A stretch of 64,000 nucleotides of DNA, taken from contig OX419347.1 in NCBI GenBank assembly GCA_948470475.1, positions 10,275,665-10,339,664 of the forward strand, in the 5' to 3' direction. The notes beneath the pieces are model-generated. The model was not told where the DNA came from. It worked only from the letters and a program-made list of their open reading frames with translations, and did no database searches. Source of the DNA: Galaxea fascicularis. Taxonomy: Eukaryota; Cnidaria; Anthozoa; Scleractinia; Euphylliidae. The position numbers and the translations under genes were made by a program. Of this stretch, positions 32,971 to 44,303 are shown piece after piece. Each line of letters opens with the position of its first letter. The first letter of the stretch is position 1.

Positions 32971-34769
32971 ATTTAGCTAATTGTATTTTGAGAAAACGAC
33001 GTTTTTTTCTTGCTTAATACAATACTTCTGGGAGAAATTTCCTTAAAGAACAAAGTTAGACTTTCCTTTCTAAAACTCGGACGCAGGTCGTTGCGTGTCG
33101 AAGTAAGAGTGAAAAGGTTTAATTTTTTCCGTTGGGTTGCGAATACATAAATGCTGTAGTTGTATTCTTTTCAAGAACATTATTTGTCTCGAAAAGAAAT
33201 ATGAGTGCTTGCGTGAATAATCACTCAGTTAAGCCCCAGCTGGGGGTAGGAGGGGCATCTGCCCCGTGGACCTGTTGAGCCAGACAAATCAATTCTCTGG
33301 ATTGCTCAAGCCTATCATTATTCAATTAAGGATTTGTTTTCTTTATACTCGGTCAAGTTGATTGTAATGACTTACAGTTGTTTGCTATTTTCATGCCTGG
33401 GAAATCGGTTTTTCCGAGGTACGTGGAACAGGTTAGACACACTTCATGCAGTATTGCGAAATGTTCAGTGTGTTAATGCCAGGATATAGCTACGGTGTGT
33501 TTTAAATTGAGGACCACAGGATAGTGTTGTAATCACTGAAAACACCTTCCTTTTTACATTTGTTCGAGGTTTACTTTTCGAAGAGATATCTCATGTCCAA
33601 TGCTGAACCTCCAAATTTGAAAATTTTCTTGGGGACTGAGGACACCCCAACAGCCCCCTACACGGGCGAGAGTGTCCGAACTTTTTACGAAAACCTAGCT
33701 ACGGCCCTATTTGTTAGAAAAAACGTCCACAGATTATGGCTAAATCTTTCCTACTTTATTTTGTAAAAGTTTTTTTAGCTCGCTTTTAATTTGATGATAG
33801 CTAAGCCAATTGAAACTCTGGAATTTCATTATCCAATGATATATAGTTTTTAGTAATTTAAGTTGTTTAAAAACTACTAGGGATAAAATTGTCCCGGTAT
33901 TGAACTGAGTTTCCACGAAAATTTTCAAGGAGCCTAAGACATAAAATATGATAAAAATCAGTTCAATTTTCCCTCTTCTCTGCTAATTAAGTTCTTTTTA
34001 ACTGTTTTTATATAATTTATATTTGTAAATAAATGGTGGGTTGTTGTTTTTACTCGATTTATTACAACACAAAATCCTCAAATGTAAACCAAAGGTTCTG
34101 GTGACTTTCAAAGCCACCGGACCCGACTTCTTCAAGCAACGTTCTTAACTTGTCGGCAGACACGAGTGAAATATTCGCAGGGAATAGTCGGTGGGAATTT
34201 TCCCGCGTTCAGTCCATATGAAGGGAACAAACATTTTTCAGGCGAATGGTCTCACGAATTCCGAAACGAGTTTAACTTTGTGGGACCATTCGCAGACAAC
34301 AAATCTTGGTCCTCTCGGATAGATTTTTGTTAGTTCATACGATGGGAATTGGCCCTGCGACCGTTCCCTGCAACCATTCCAGGCGAATATTTCTCTCATG
34401 TGTGCCGACCTTAATGCCCATTTTCTAGCTAAACTTGATCGGTTGATAGTCGCACTCGGCTTGATGAAAGACGCAAGTTGCCACAAATGTTTATGCCCCT
34501 TTCCATGTTTGATCTGTCGAACAAGTCGATAATGTCAGCTAGTAAATTCAAATGGTGTTAATAAAGAACTCTTGTAAGAGAAGCTTTAGAGAGTTTAAGC
34601 ATGACGTTTACGGCAAACGGCAAAGATTACCTCTCTTCTTGTAATCCTTAAATAAATCACACAAAAATAGACGAATGTCTCCTGCTATTCACCGCAAATA
34701 AAAACATTTTCACCCTGCTGTACAGACAGCTGAAGACAGACGGCAAAAGTTTCATTTTTGCTGTAAGGA
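32971..34769. other. Region after the CYB5RL-like gene; no further gene
   Basis: Probably includes the gene's 3' UTR. There is no recognisable ORF. A short segment near 33600-33680 (CCTCCAAATTTGAAA) resembles part of the hAT-like element at 36812-37030. Confidence 0.3.
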
Positions 34770-35022
34770 CATCTGCAAATGGTTAGACTTTCTAGTCTTC
34801 TCCGATGAGGACGATAAACCGTAGGCCCCGTCTCACAACTCTTCATAATTGATTCTGTGGGACGTAAAAGAACCCATACACTGTTCGAGAAGAGTAGCCC
34901 GTGGGACGTAGTTCTCGGTGTCGTGGTCTATCTCATCCGATGGTTAAATGCTCGGAGATAATAGCTGCATAAGCTACTCTAAAATCTGAGGGTAAATAAA
35001 GTAATGTATGTATGTATGTATC
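34770..35022 (+). repeat. SINE-like repeat ending in (GTAT)n
   Basis: Contains phrases typical of widely conserved SINE bodies (GATGAGGACGATAAACCG, GGGACGTAAAAGAACCC, GGGACGTAGTTC) and ends in TAAATAAAGTAATGTATGTATGTAT. No clear tRNA head was located. Confidence 0.45.
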
Positions 35023-36811
35023 CAAGATCTTCATTGTCGGAACCAGAAATAGCTCTCATCTCTGCTCTTTCAATACAGAATTGATTTGTCGACGAAAGAC
35101 AAGCACGGACCAACGTTAGTAGTCCATTTTAGAGAGGGTTCTATCTCAGAACGGGACGGTGTCCACAAAGAATGGGTTGCCTGTGAGTTATAAGGTCTCT
35201 GGTAGCGGAGGGCCTTAAACAGCAATGACCAGAACCAGGTTACTGACCAGCGGTTTCGGTTAAAACATTGGTTTGTTCGCGGGGGGAGGGGGGGGGGGAT
35301 GATCATTCTCGCGGGCTCAGAAAACCTGGTTCTGGTCATTGTTATTTAAGGATTTTCGCAGGTTGCTTGATCTGTGAAATGGAGGGTCTGGGCGGTCTGT
35401 GACACTCAGTCATGAGTTTGAATGGCCGCTATCTTGGATCCGCCTCGTTGAATTTCTCGATTTTTGTTTTTACCTCGAGCTCGTTTCCTGGTTGAATGGG
35501 GGTGATGGCTTTTCAAGGACCTTGTCATTAGAAATTTATTCGTTTAAAGACCTCTTTTAGCGTCCATTTAATTTAATACTACATGTATGAGCTGATTGGA
35601 TAAAAACAATTTTGCCTTCGTCAGCAGCCGAACTCTGCGTTTGATCAGAAGCACTAAACAAACGCAAGTTCAGCTGTGGATGTCAGCGGGTAAAACCTGT
35701 TGACATCCACACCGATAAGAAGACCAATCAAGCCTTGGCTAAAAATTTTGCATAACCAAAGTTCTAACAAAAATTATATTTGTGTGAGCGATTTAGGTCG
35801 TAACATAGTTAATTGAAATATTTCGGGCCTTAAGTAAGAACTACAGGGATAACGTTTGGGAATATTTTCGAAATAATTTCATAAATAGCAGTGTTTAATA
35901 CCATCAGACAAATACAACTGAAGCAGGTTTGAAATGTTAGGATTTCTTTTCTTGAAATTAAAGAGTGTTGTTTCTCTGGCATGCTTTACTAGTTTTATTA
36001 CGTTTTCTGTGGATTTAGATGTCCACTGGTGCTGGCTTGTCAAGTAATCTAAATCGCCTTGGCAACCTCGATTTGACAGTCATGCTGTACAGCATGTCCG
36101 CCATGCTATACAGGATGTGATCCAGTGACACGGACTTTGTCCAATTGAACCTAGTTTAATGGCCAAAGTTCCATGAATCTCCTGTAGCTCGGTATTAGAG
36201 CATCGAGGCTCAAGACTGAGTTAACTCTAGTTGAAAACATTAAAATTTCATTTTCGTATGTACGCTTGTCATTCACAGAAAAAGATCGGGATTTTTTTAA
36301 ATAATCTTTCTTCATCCCTTTCCTATGTCTACTAGATTTCTCCTAATGCAGGAATACCATGCCAACTTCCCCTTTCGTGTACTTAAGAACTGGGCGAAAA
36401 CGAAGGTGTTACTGATTCTGCCCTGTGAAGTGCCCTTTGCAATAACTTCTGGTGCGGTGTGTACATTTCCATGTGACAGAATAAACATTTTAGGAGGCCT
36501 GAAATGTTAATTTCTATGTAACAATGTCGGAAGAAACAAAAGCGAAGAAAGGATAAAAACAGGCGTGTTGCCAGTTTAACAGACAAAGTCAAGCTCAAAT
36601 ATTCCACGCTATAAAAATGGTGATCTCTTCGCTTTCTTTTTTATGGAAACAGCTCAAGAGTCAAAACACAGGCTGTTAAAGGAAAATGCAAATTTGGGCT
36701 GCGAATATGAAAAAATAAATATAATTTGATTTGACAATTACTAAGAGGATTTGAAATAACGCCGTGATCATGACAGTGGCAGTGCCATATCCTTGTAGGA
36801 ACTACTGCACT
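35023..36811. other. Intergenic with one TIR element and a tRNA-like remnant
   Basis: No gene recognised. Contains the element at 35213-35351, a G-run at 35280-35299 and a decayed tRNA-like phrase near 36174-36210 (CTCCTGTAGCTCGGTATTAG). Confidence 0.3.
35213..35351. mobile_element. 139-bp TIR element
   Basis: Left CCTTAAACAGCAATGACCAG and the complement of the right end (CCTTAAATAACAATGACCAG) match over about 29 bp. The interior has a long G-run. Noncoding. Confidence 0.6.
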
Positions 36812-37030
36812 CAGGGCCGTACCTAGATTTTTGTAACGGGGCGGAGGGGAGGGAGTATCCCCCTCGAAAAGTTTCAAATTTGGAGGCTCCGAAACGCTAT
36901 TTGAGCACTTGTCGTGAGATATGTAGCCGAAAAATCGACTTTGAATAATTGCGAAAGGCAGGTCCAATAGGTCCAAGGGAAGGCGCCCCCCTCCCCCCTC
37001 CCTCCCTCCCCTTCGCTAGCTACGGCTCTG
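36812..37030. mobile_element. hAT-like MITE
   Basis: Ends CAGGGCCGTACCTAG and CTAGCTACGGCTCTG are imperfect inverses, and the flanks ACTGCACT (36804-36811) and ACTGCACC (37031-37038) agree at 7 of 8 bases, as expected for the 8-bp TSD of hAT elements. The interior is G-rich at the left and C-rich at the right. Confidence 0.65.
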
Positions 37031-37038
37031 ACTGCACC

Positions 37039-37969
37039 ACTGGCTAAAGTGCTCGGAATCGGCAATTTTCTGTTACTGCAATAACCACCCTGCCTTACTT
37101 CGTGGATCTAAGAGAGAGAGTGTGTCGCCTCAACTTTATATTGCATAAATGACCTGTAGCAATCACTGGCCCGCTTGTGTCCAAACACTGTAGTTGTTAA
37201 AAAAGTACGCATACATTGATAAGCTAGATTGCTTCGTGCAAAGGGAATGAATTCAATTTTTCCCAAAAATCGCAATTTTCATAACATTTATATCGTTAAA
37301 ACATATCGATCACATTTTAAACAGGCACTCTACAAACAGGCCGGCCTTCTTTGATCTTTACATGCAGGTACACAAATTTATTACTCTACTGAATTAAATT
37401 CAACGGTTGTTGATCGTAGCTACGACTTTGTTTAATGCCAAAACAGTGAATGAAAAAATGCAACCTGTCTGACATGAAAAAATTATATCATACAGACAAC
37501 GTGCATGAAAATCTGGGAACGGGGACTTGTTTGTTCCTTGCAACGTAACTGCCAATAATGTTCGGAAAATATTGTATTTATTTACCGGAAATACGGTTTT
37601 TATTCTTCCTATGGCCGGCCTCGGCATGCTTTAACCGGCACGTACATGCCCTGTTCAGTTGTAACCATTTTGTTGTCTTTTGAAATCGCTGACACAAATT
37701 TAAGGATTAAAATATAAATCAATTGTAGGGTGACGAATGGTAAAATCCGAGACGCTGAGACCCTTGTTTGAAAATCCGAGACCGAAATAAATACACTATA
37801 AACGAGACTTCGAGACTCTTCGCAAAGGCCGTCAAGATTTCGAAATTGACTGCAAAGTTTACGAGACCCAAGATTTTAGAGGAATCGTTTGCCACCCCTA
37901 ATTGTCATTAGCAAAGCCATGTGTCTACAGTTGAAAAAACAAAATTATAATTCCAACTGTTCATTGTAG
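37039..37969. other. Intergenic, downstream of the second GPCR
   Basis: No ORF of note. The segment at about 37730-37900 has several GAGAC phrases (CCGAGACGCTGAGACCC and similar) suggesting an old repeat. The part next to 37969 may be GPCR 3' UTR. Confidence 0.3.
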
Positions 37970-39100
37970 TCAAGTTTTCCAGCCTTTGGAGGATACAGAT
38001 AAAACGTCAACGTCTTTTAGCGTATCTTGGGGCCTTGTTCTAGTCACAAACGTTGCATAATCGGTTTTAGGGGGTTTTGATCTCGCTTCTGTTAGATAAC
38101 CAACATTCACTGTGGAAATAACACGATTCGAACATGTTAGACTCGCCAACGGGTTAATAATACGAAATACTGCACGCCGTATTTCACGATTGCGCCAGCA
38201 GTAAATCATAGGATTCAGTGAGCTGTTCAGAAAAATCAAATTCTCAGCCCAGGGATAGAAGTCATAAAGCAGTTGAGGCGAATCGCCTTTGATCGTGCGA
38301 ACGAGCAGAATAACCATTCCTGGAGTGTAGCAAATTAAGAGCGCTCCAAATATATAAGCCATCGTCTTGGCGAATTTGGTCTCATGTCTCTCATGGGCTA
38401 CGCTGGGCGCTTGTGGGTCGTAGTTCTGTTGCTCCGCAACAATTCTGCGATGATGTCTTCTCGCTTCGCGGAATATAAAGACGTAGACAAATGCTGTAAT
38501 AGCATAGCATGAGCCTATCACTGCAAAGCAAATCAGATATACAATTCGATTAGGAATCCCTGCAAACCGTAAGCAAGTGAGTGTAACCCAAGACAGCCAC
38601 ATCCCGCCAATGATGCCTAGAACGCGAGGTTTTGTGACCAGCCTCGCATAGTTCAGCGGTGAAAAAATGGCCACGTATCGTTCACAGCTTATTAATGTGA
38701 GATTAAGGAAAGAGGCGCCGGTACAGAACAAAGCCATCGTGAGGTATGCAATCCATACGTCGCAGTTATCAGTACCGGACAAAGCAAGGGATTGGCGCGT
38801 GATATACAGGGGCTCCACCACGGCTCCAACCAGCAAATCCGTGCATGACAAGCTGACGAGAAACAGGTTCGTCAAGGTACGGAGTTCGCGCGTCCGCGAG
38901 AAGGCAATGATAAATAACGTATTGCATAATACCGCAGTTATCAGGCCCAGTGCGCTGATGACACAGGTAGATAGGGCTGTAACCCTCGCTGACATGGTGT
39001 GCGGAAAACGAATCACTCTCTGAAAACTGCAGTTAACAACATCCATCTCTTCCTTCACGGTGGACGCCATTAGAGAAGGCATTTTTTGTTGCCGATACAA
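37970..39100 (-). CDS. Class A GPCR, adenosine/melanocortin-like
   Basis: An intact, intronless 376-residue receptor for the plasma membrane. Landmarks: N60 in TM1, SCTDLL with D88 in TM2, ERYVAI at 140-145, TM4 tryptophans at 168 and 171, CYTP at 257-260 in TM6 and NPMIY at 296-300 in TM7, with an N-glycosylation site at N23. Extracellular loop 2 is very short (about 180-187) and has no cysteine, so the usual TM3-loop 2 disulfide cannot form; this is a known trait of melanocortin-type receptors in the MECA cluster. TM6 has Tyr where the Trp switch usually lies. The Ser/Thr-rich tail could take phosphorylation. Several in-frame Met codons (1, 7, 11, 19) make the exact start uncertain. The ligand cannot be assigned; cnidarians have many orphan receptors of this kind. 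Confidence 0.88.
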   Translation of the reverse strand: MYRQQKMPSLMASTVKEEMDVVNCSFQRVIRFPHTMSARVTALSTCVISALGLITAVLCNTLFIIAFSRTRELRTLTNLFLVSLSCTDLLVGAVVEPLYITRQSLALSGTDNCDVWIAYLTMALFCTGASFLNLTLISCERYVAIFSPLNYARLVTKPRVLGIIGGMWLSWVTLTCLRFAGIPNRIVYLICFAVIGSCYAITAFVYVFIFREARRHHRRIVAEQQNYDPQAPSVAHERHETKFAKTMAYIFGALLICYTPGMVILLVRTIKGDSPQLLYDFYPWAENLIFLNSSLNPMIYCWRNREIRRAVFRIINPLASLTCSNRVISTVNVGYLTEARSKPPKTDYATFVTRTRPQDTLKDVDVLSVSSKGWKT

Positions 39101-41317
39101 ATGGAATCGGGCTCGAAGAAACGTTACGGACGTTCAAGATCCTGCAACGATTTTTCCTTCTTGAACTACATGCAGTGTGACAATTGCCAACAGCAACGCT
39201 AACCAATGCGAAAACACGCCGTCTTTGTTTGTCAGTAAAATAGAGCGATGTATAAAGCTGTGTTCAAACGCTTAGCTAAAATTGTACGATTGTTTCTCAG
39301 GTGTTGAAAAAATATGAAGCCGTTGAGAACGACCTTAGTTTATGTTTCGAGAAGAGCGGACAGTCGATCAGTGAACTGTTTATGTGGACACAAGACTAAC
39401 CGTGTAATCAGGTTGAATTGAACACACTGCACCTGCCTTATTGTGCGCGGGATTTGAACGTGTTTATTTTTCATTATGGAAGCTTGTATGCACAGCTATA
39501 GGAAATGGAGACGAGGCAAGTGAAGAAACGTGATAATTTAGTTGAACGTACAACCAAAAAAGCATTATAAGCATTTGAATGACTGTTTTTTGGTCACTTA
39601 ACGTGACAAAAGCGTCAACTAAATCACGTTTCTTTTTCAAAGAGTTCAAAGAACAGGGCATTGGTTTAAATCTTTAGATTGTCAAAACTGACTAAACATT
39701 AATCTCGAAAAGGCAATTTCCAACGCGAGAATTAATTTCGCTAAAGTAGAATACGTAATTAAAAAATCACAAAAAAGGCAAAACAGAATTAAATTTTTCG
39801 CTTCTTTTTGCTTCTTCAGGAGAATTTCCAGCCGTCAAGCATCGATGCGGAAATCCGTCACGTTCTCTTTTTCCGCAGGTCAAACATAACTGAAAAAAAA
39901 AAATTGATTTGAATCTCGACAGCCCTTCATAGTAATCCAGCACTCGCAAATTGAAATTAGTTCTCTAAACCACTAATTCGCAGACTCCCTCTTTCTTCAT
40001 TTATACGTTAACCCTAAGGCCGCCTATAGCTATACTTGATGGGGTTGTAATTTTTTAATAACACCACTGCAGACTCCAAAAAAGCTGGCTGTTTTCGCAG
40101 AAAGAATTTTAATATGTTCTCCAGCTTTGCACAACGGAAGCACAAAACCTTGTGTCGTTAATAGCTTTTGGTGGCCGTCATTCATTTGGTCTCATTAACC
40201 ATTGCTGATCGTCTTTGTTGTTCTCAAGAGTATTTCATGTTTCTAGACATCCACAAACGGATACCAAAAAGACATCCGTCTAAAAAATCCAAAGCTAGTT
40301 TTGTGTTCTATTGAGAAATGACATAAAAAGAACCACTCGGATCAGTTCACATTGTGTACTTTAACGAGTCTCATATTCAAATGAATGAAAAAGATTGAAA
40401 TAGGGTATTTAGCGTGAAATCCCAGGCGTTAACATATTGATGAAAAAGAAAATAGCAAATAAGCCTTTCATTTCAAGGATGATTAGAACGGTCAGGAAGT
40501 TGGCGCTCGAATAAGCCATTCACATACACAGAAAAGCCAAAGAACTGGACAGGCAATTAATGAGGTACTTCGGGGTCAGTGCTGACTTGTTTCTCCAGGC
40601 AGAGGCTCAGTATCCAGGCGGCAGATAAACATGCGAAAATTTGTGATGTCAATTCCGAGCACAAAGGTTTTTTCCAGTCCATAGATTGATGCGATAAACA
40701 GGTAACCCTCCTACCCTTCAAAAAGATGAATTTATATACGCTCCGAAAACGTCTTGCAGAGTTGTTAGCAACATTCACTGATTTGAAGTATGACGGCGTA
40801 AATTCGAACTTGTATTGGGTGGTCGCCCTCGGGGAATGGCGAAATGACCGCTTAACGATTGAATGATTATCAGGGGTGTAGACAATAGCCGGAGCCGGGG
40901 AAAATACCCATTTATCAACTCGATTTTCCCGCCTGAAAAACTTTCCCCAGTCTTAAAAATCTGTAATAATGGATTTTTGTAAACCCGTCTGTGAACTGAT
41001 AATTCCCGTCAGTTAAAAATTTTGTCTACATCCCTCTGATTTGTGAACATAATCACGGAATTCCTCGTATCACCTGGCTATTTGATATCACATTTGAGTG
41101 AATTCCGTTAATACTAAGTGACCGTTTAATACAGGTCAACGCAATAGAGACAGCCCGTTGGGACCTAGTAAAGGGTGACCGCGAATAAAGGGAAGCAATC
41201 TTTTGGTCTTTAACAACTGGCAGCGTAATAGAGGGTGACCGCTTAATACAGGATCAACTGTAATTGTGGTTTAGCCTTCTCTGATATCTTGAAAACACCT
41301 GGCTCATTTTCATGCAC
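39101..41317. other. Intergenic, with two small inverted repeats
   Basis: No gene recognised. AAACGTGATAATTTAGTTGA (39524-39543) pairs with TCAACTAAATCACGTTT (39614-39630) as a weak hairpin element. Several GTGACCGCTTAATACAGG-like phrases recur at 40848-41270, an old dispersed repeat. Confidence 0.3.
40871..41038. mobile_element. CAGGGGTGTAGACAA-ended repeat
   Basis: The right end TTGTCTACATCCCTCTG is inverse to the left end with minor differences. The CAGGG termini suggest a hAT-type origin, but no matching 8-bp TSD is visible. Confidence 0.4.
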
Positions 41318-41326
41318 GCATTTCGC

Positions 41327-41443
41327 TAGCCTGCGGGGAAGGGGTGAGGAGCGCGAAAACGAGAGAAAAATGGCAGGGAGCTGGGGAGGAGAAGGGAAAA
41401 AGACCCCGCCATTTTTCTTCCCCCCTCCCTCTCACGCAGGCTA
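41327..41443. mobile_element. TAGCCTGC-ended MITE with 9-bp TSD
   Basis: 117 bp with ends TAGCCTGCG and CGCAGGCTA and a purine-rich left / pyrimidine-rich right interior. Flanked by identical GCATTTCGC at 41318-41326 and 41444-41452. Third member of the terminal-octamer group. Confidence 0.78.
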
Positions 41444-41452
41444 GCATTTCGC

Positions 41453-43499
41453 AGCTTTTGCCCACAAAAAACAATTAGACAACATCAGAGGTTTTTCTGC
41501 CACTGTTGACATATAACTAAGCCCTATTAAAAACTTAAGATGTTTGCTTTTCTGTAAATACAAATCTCTCTTAAACTATCGTAGACAAACAAAAAAAAAA
41601 TACTGGTACGCAGTTTAAAGAATTCAGTTTCTTTTTTATTTGCCACCCTACTAACTAGATTAAACGGGATGTTAAATACACTTAAAATTGGACACAAGTC
41701 AATGATAAATAGGAGAATCACATTTAAGTGTTATACACGACGCAATGACGAAAAGCTACTACAAAATTACCGGTCGACAACAAATGTTTCGAAGTATGAG
41801 CGGGACTTACCCCAATACATTTTTTGCTTCTAAAATCACCAATTTGAAGAGACGCGCTCAGAATCGAATCTCTGGAGATCGTGAGCTCATTTTTAGATAC
41901 CTTTGAATTTAAAGTATTTGTTAACCAGTTAGAATCATTTGTAGTTGAACACCTGCTGAGGGTTGAAGAATAAAACTTAACAACACCCAGATATAATTCA
42001 TTGATTTTTAACAATTCCGATCATCAGGCACGAATGTACTTTGGTGTATCCCATTTACAAACACTGAAGCAAGCCACGTTGCCAAATGTGACTATACTCC
42101 ACGTTGTCCACATAATGTTTAGTATCATCAATAGAGCTGTCAAGGTGAATATTAACCAATGAAACGAACCTCAAGAGCTGACTTGCGGCGCTTATCAATA
42201 GTCAGAACCAGTCCATTCGTGAGGATAATTCCACCATTAATCAGGACTGTCCAAACAGATTAGTTCATTTCTACATAGTATGAACAGCAGGGATGTTTTG
42301 TTTTTTTTAACAAAAACTCTACAAAGAAGCCTATTTCATTTTCAAAATGGCCGGTGTGGCTGGCGAGTTCGGACAAATGGTAAGCGCCGTTAGCCCTTGA
42401 ACAATACTTACGAATCAAGCAAACACTAACTTGTGTGGAATATTTGGGTAAAAACTAAAAAAAAGAGCTTTTTGAGAAGGCGAAGGGATCCGAAAGAAGA
42501 CGAAGCCAAAGTCTTGCTTAACACCTGTTCTTTTTTCTTGTGTAACCAAGGCGTGGATTTAATAATAAATTCAAAACGACGCAAAAATGACAATGTCACT
42601 GGCAGTGAATGAATGCACAACATTATATAAACACCATTTACATTCAAAAGTGATACTGAGAAAGTCTCAACGTTACTAGTTTAAACCATCAAACGGCAAA
42701 TTCAACCACATGCTATCATAATGGGAGGTGAGCAACACTATATGCAAGTTAAGGTCCTAGAAATTTGAAAGATCCTCCCGATTATTCCGGTGACATTCCT
42801 GTAAAAATGTCAAACTTCGCTTTTTTTTTCTGCAATATCCCAGAACTGTGTCATACTTCCCAGGAAAACTCCTAAGTCTTGTTCTCTCCCGAAAGAGGCC
42901 ATCTTAGACTTGTCAGCCCGTATCACGTTTTTTATTTGCTTTGGCTTATATTTTTAGCTAATGCCAAATAATGACTGCTGCGGTGAATTCAGACAAGTCT
43001 GCAACAAGATCGGGGCTTATCCGGCCCTATCTGACAGTGCTAGATCTCAAAGCGTCTTGTTGGGCCTTGTCGGCTAGTGTGCGGTAGACCAAGACAATTT
43101 GTCGGGACTCGCGCGCGCCGCAACCAATTAAGAAGCGTCATGACGATCACATGAATTTTCAATTTTCGCCGCGTCAGTGGAATAAGCGCCATCTTGATTT
43201 TGGATGACTTGGCCCCAAGCCTCAACGCGTCTAGTCGCGACAAATAATCGGCTAGTGTGAGTCAAGCTGATGGCCCGACCAAATTTTAACCCGATTTCAA
43301 CCCGACAAAAAATCGGCTGGTATGCGGCGGCCTTAAGTGTTGTACGTCAAGGTCGCACAAGAGTCTTGCTCTCATGACGTGTTTTTACACCATTAGAAGT
43401 CAATAGCGTCAGTCTTGATACTACAGAATATGCTATGTCACATCACAAAAGAGGTTACGATCATCACTGTTATGCAGTTAAAACCATTTAGTAATTTAT
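41453..43499. other. Intergenic; no firm gene
   Basis: Only short ORFs. The segment 43020-43335 repeats CGGCTAGTGTG, CGACAAAAAATCGGCTGG and similar phrases and ends near GCGGCCTTAAG, consistent with a dispersed repeat. A possible first exon lies at 42347-42379. Confidence 0.3.
42347..42379 (+). CDS. Candidate first coding exon (11 codons)
   Basis: AAAATGGCC has a good initiation context, the eleven codons (MAGVAGEFGQM) are open, and the segment ends exactly at a strong donor (ATG/GTAAGC). Could belong to the aconitase-like fragment downstream or to nothing; no following exon was identified. Confidence 0.2.
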
Positions 43500-43502
43500 A
43501 GC

Positions 43503-44035
43503 TACAAAACTCTAACATTAACTTCTAACTTGAAAAACAAATTATCTCATGGCTCAGTGGTAATAGCTGCCATCACAAGTTGTACAAACACTAGTAATCC
43601 TTCAGTTATGCTTGGAGCGGGACTCTTGGCTAAAAGAGCTATTGAACTTGGCCTGGAAGTCAAACCGTACATCAAGACAAGCCTGTCCCCTGGATCAGGT
43701 GTGGTTACCTATTATCTGCAACAGAGTGGTGTCACACCAAGTCTGGAAAAATTAGGGTTTAATGTTGTAGGCTATGGTTGTATGACATGCATAGGAAATT
43801 CAGGCCCATTATCTGAACCAGTATCTGAAGCCATAGAAAAGGGTGACTTGGCAACAGAAACTTTGAAGGATCTATCCATCCTCTGACGAGAGAAAATTAC
43901 CTAGTATCTCCTCCCCTGGTGATTGCATATGCTATTGCAGGAACAACACTCATTGACTTTGAGAAGGAACCTTTAGGTATCTCTAAGGATGGGAAGGAGG
44001 TTTTCCTAAGCGATATTTGGCCCACGAGAAAGTAG
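43503..44035 (+). pseudogene. ACO1: Aconitase/iron regulatory protein 1 fragment, frameshifted
   Basis: Matches the central part of cytosolic aconitase/IRP1. [20 protein letters not shown] carries the first [4Fe-4S] ligand cysteine and [12 protein letters not shown] carries the other two, so all three cluster ligands are present. After GDL a short loss shifts the frame; the protein then resumes as [16 protein letters not shown] and [18 protein letters not shown] to DIWPTR. The missing piece is the codons between GDL and GNRNF. The match stops near a GT after the PTR codons, where dispersed repeats begin. No upstream or downstream aconitase exons were recognised. The lack of introns within this span suits a processed or partial duplicate. 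It is nonfunctional as it stands. Confidence 0.8.
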
Positions 44036-44040
44036 TATAA

Positions 44041-44215
44041 CCCGCTTATAGGGCACGTAACCAATCAGAATCGAGTATTTTGTACCACGTGGTAAGATTC
44101 GACCAATCAGGAGCGAATTTCTTAATTATTCAAAATGGAAGCCGAGTGGTTTTAATATATTCAAAATGGAGCCACCACGTGGTACGATTCGACCAATCAG
44201 GAGCCTGGTATACGG
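44041..44215. repeat. Tandem copies of an ACCACGTGGT repeat
   Basis: TACCACGTGGTAAGATTCGA and CACCACGTGGTACGATTCGA, each followed by CCAATCAGGAGC, occur about 90 bases apart. The E-box-like CACGTG core is palindromic. It abuts the end of the aconitase fragment. Confidence 0.55.
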
Positions 44216-44303
44216 CAAAGACAGTGAAGTTGGCATAAATTAAAGATGGCGACCCTCCCAAATAAGGAGAAAATCCCGGAAATGACTGTTCGGGCCGCCA
44301 ACG

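Noticed and set aside
36174..36210. tRNA gene near 36.2 kb
   Set aside because: Only a box A-like phrase remains; no box B or cloverleaf.
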